From assembly GCA_024641465.1 (NCBI GenBank), contig JAHEDB010000123.1:1-6738 (forward strand): a stretch of 6,738 nt of DNA, given 5' to 3'. Below are positions 5,298-6,738 of this stretch, one piece after another. A model generated the notes under the pieces. That model had not been told where the DNA came from. It was given only the letters and a program-made list of their open reading frames with translations, and searched no databases. A program made the position numbers and the translations under genes. Numbering within the stretch: position 1 is the first letter of the stretch; every line of letters starts with the position of its first letter. Source of the DNA: Chromatiales bacterium (lineage in GTDB: Bacteria > Pseudomonadota > Gammaproteobacteria > UBA6429 > Thiohalophilaceae).

Positions 5298-6738
5298 CTA
5301 GACGTCCCCGGTCTGAGGATGGGAACGCGAGGCCGGTTCCATGATCTTGTTGAGGGCGTTGACATAGGCCTTGGCCGAGGCGATGACGATATCGGTGTCC
5401 GCCCCCTGGCCGTTGACGATGCGCCCGCCCCGCTCCAGCCGCACAGTCACCTCGCCCTGGGAATCGGTGCCGCTGGTGATGTTGTTCACCGAATAGAGTT
5501 GCAGGCCACAACCGCTGTTGATGATCTTTTCGATGGCCTTAAAGGAGGCATCGACCGGACCGCCACCGAGGGAGGTATCGCTCCGCTCATCGCCATCGAC
5601 GCGCAGGGTGATGGCGGCATTGGGGGTCTCACCGGTCTCGGAACAGACCTTGAGCGCCACCAGTTTGATCCACTCATTACCGGCCTCAATGCTGGCCTCG
5701 GTGACCAGGGCCTGCAGGTCCTCGTCAAAGATCTCGTGTTTCTTGTCGGCCAGCTCCTTGAAGCGGCCAAAGGCCTCGTTCAATTCCTCTTCCGAGGCAA
5801 ACTCCACCCCCAGATCCTTGAGGCGGGTCTTGAAGGCGTTGCGGCCCGAGTGTTTGCCCAGCACCATGCGATTGGCGGTCCAGCCCACGTCCTGGGCGCG
5901 CATGATCTCGTAGGTCTCGCGACTCTTCAGCACGCCATCCTGATGGATGCCCGATTCGTGGGCAAAGGCATTGGCGCCGACGATGGCCTTGTTGGGCTGC
6001 ACCGGAAAACCGGTGATGCCGGACACCAGCCGTGAGCAGCTCATGATCTGGGTGGTATCGAGCTGATCGACGTTACAGGGGAAAATGTCGCGACGGGTCT
6101 TCACCGCCATGACGATCTCCTCCAGCGAGGCATTGCCGGCCCGTTCGCCCAGACCGTTGATGGTGCATTCCACCTGCCGAGCGCCGTTCATTACCGCCGC
6201 CAGGGAATTGGCCACCGCCAGTCCGAGGTCGTTGTGGCAGTGCACCGAGAACACCGCCTTGTCGGAATTGGGGATGCGTTCGCGCAGGTTATAGATCAGC
6301 GTGCCGAACTGTTCCGGCACGTTATAACCCACGGTATCGGGGATATTGAGGGTGGTCGCGCCGGCCTCGATCACCGCCTCGAGCACCCGGCACAGGAAAT
6401 CCAGCTCCGAACGGCCGGCGTCTTCCGGGGAAAATTCGACATTATCGGTAAACTGGCGGGCTTTTTTTACGGCCTTGACGGCCTGCTCGACGACCTGATC
6501 CGGCTCCATGCGCAACTTCATTTTCATGTGGATGGGCGAGGTGGCGATGAAGGTATGAATACGCGCCGAGTTGGCGGGTTTGAGGGCCTCACCGGCCCGT
6601 TCGATATCCTTGTCCAGCGCCCGCGACAGGCCACACACGGTGCTGTCCTTGACGGCGCGGGCCACGGCCTGCACGGCCTCGAAATCGCCGGGGCTGGCGA
6701 TGGGGAAACCGGCCTCGATCACATCGACGTGCAACTTT
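5298..6738 (-). CDS. leuA: 2-isopropylmalate synthase, N-terminus cut by the window edge
   Basis: This enzyme condenses acetyl-CoA with 2-oxoisovalerate, the first committed step of leucine synthesis. The reading frame is open to the right edge. The TTG at 6734 is an internal leucine codon (K-L-H-V-D-V-I-E-A-G-F-P), not a start. By comparison with E. coli LeuA about 37 residues are missing, including the DTTLRDGEQ motif. Counting from that leucine, HCHNDLGLA (165-173) carries the metal-binding histidines, GLGERAGNASLEE (194-206) and HESGIHQDGVLK (259-270) are family signatures, and the leucine-sensing dimer domain runs from about 350, with GGGPVDA (390-396), to the end. In this enzyme class leucine inhibits through that domain. 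The tail EPASRSHPQTGDV is variable. It is the first visible gene of the minus-strand group and ends 7 nt before the glycosylase ATG. Confidence 0.96.
   Translation of the reverse strand, partial: KLHVDVIEAGFPIASPGDFEAVQAVARAVKDSTVCGLSRALDKDIERAGEALKPANSARIHTFIATSPIHMKMKLRMEPDQVVEQAVKAVKKARQFTDNVEFSPEDAGRSELDFLCRVLEAVIEAGATTLNIPDTVGYNVPEQFGTLIYNLRERIPNSDKAVFSVHCHNDLGLAVANSLAAVMNGARQVECTINGLGERAGNASLEEIVMAVKTRRDIFPCNVDQLDTTQIMSCSRLVSGITGFPVQPNKAIVGANAFAHESGIHQDGVLKSRETYEIMRAQDVGWTANRMVLGKHSGRNAFKTRLKDLGVEFASEEELNEAFGRFKELADKKHEIFDEDLQALVTEASIEAGNEWIKLVALKVCSETGETPNAAITLRVDGDERSDTSLGGGPVDASFKAIEKIINSGCGLQLYSVNNITSGTDSQGEVTVRLERGGRIVNGQGADTDIVIASAKAYVNALNKIMEPASRSHPQTGDV

Noticed and set aside
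5291..5365. Longer start for the uracil-DNA glycosylase inside leuA
   Set aside because: The extra 25 residues are low in structure and overlap the leuA coding end. The recognisable N-terminal tag begins exactly at the inner ATG.
5319..6035. Plus-strand open frame of 238 codons within leuA
   Set aside because: It is an antisense shadow caused by the GC-rich codon use of leuA. It has no motifs and no ribosome site.
6732..6734. TTG as start codon of leuA
   Set aside because: The frame is open beyond it to the window edge and the residue aligns inside the catalytic barrel. The real start lies outside the window.

Overview
The window looks like chromosomal DNA of a free-living gammaproteobacterium outside the Enterobacteriaceae. 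The basis is protein similarity recalled from memory (RF3 and RimI close to the E. coli proteins, LeuA of the proteobacterial type, a family-4 Fe-S uracil-DNA glycosylase). The genus cannot be named from the sequence. A perfect FNR/ANR-type operator suggests that the organism senses oxygen limitation.

Layout. Positions 1-337 hold no gene. They are a mosaic of small palindromic repeats: a 10-bp perfect inverted repeat, three hairpin-containing direct repeats with a different dispersed-type element wedged between two of them, and a further hairpin. prfC (release factor 3) follows on the minus strand at 338-1918. A 168-bp divergent spacer separates it from a plus-strand gene for a six-helix membrane protein of the YciC-like type (2087-2854). 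The 262 bp from 2855 to 3116 carry no protein gene but hold the most interesting item of the window. This is a perfect FNR box, TTGATCTGGATCAA, followed at the right distance by a stretch of about 114 nt with three consecutive stem-loops, the last being a textbook intrinsic terminator with eight U. I read it as an undescribed, oxygen-responsive small RNA. From 3117 to the right edge all genes are on the minus strand. In transcription order they are leuA (cut by the window edge), a uracil-DNA glycosylase starting 7 nt after the leuA stop, rimI, and an inositol-monophosphatase-family phosphatase whose stop codon overlaps the T-tract of the small-RNA terminator.

How it fits together. leuA (leucine synthesis) and the glycosylase are probably co-transcribed. 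rimI (acetylation of ribosomal protein S18) and the phosphatase follow after spacers of 72 and 86 bp, and the phosphatase has a possible promoter of its own. These are ordinary housekeeping genes. The phosphatase gene has no clear terminator of its own, so its read-through RNA would be antisense to the whole small RNA. Apart from the small RNA and the repeat mosaic, details worth attention are a HolD-like N-terminal motif on the glycosylase and a Gly-to-Asp change in the acetyl-CoA loop of RimI.
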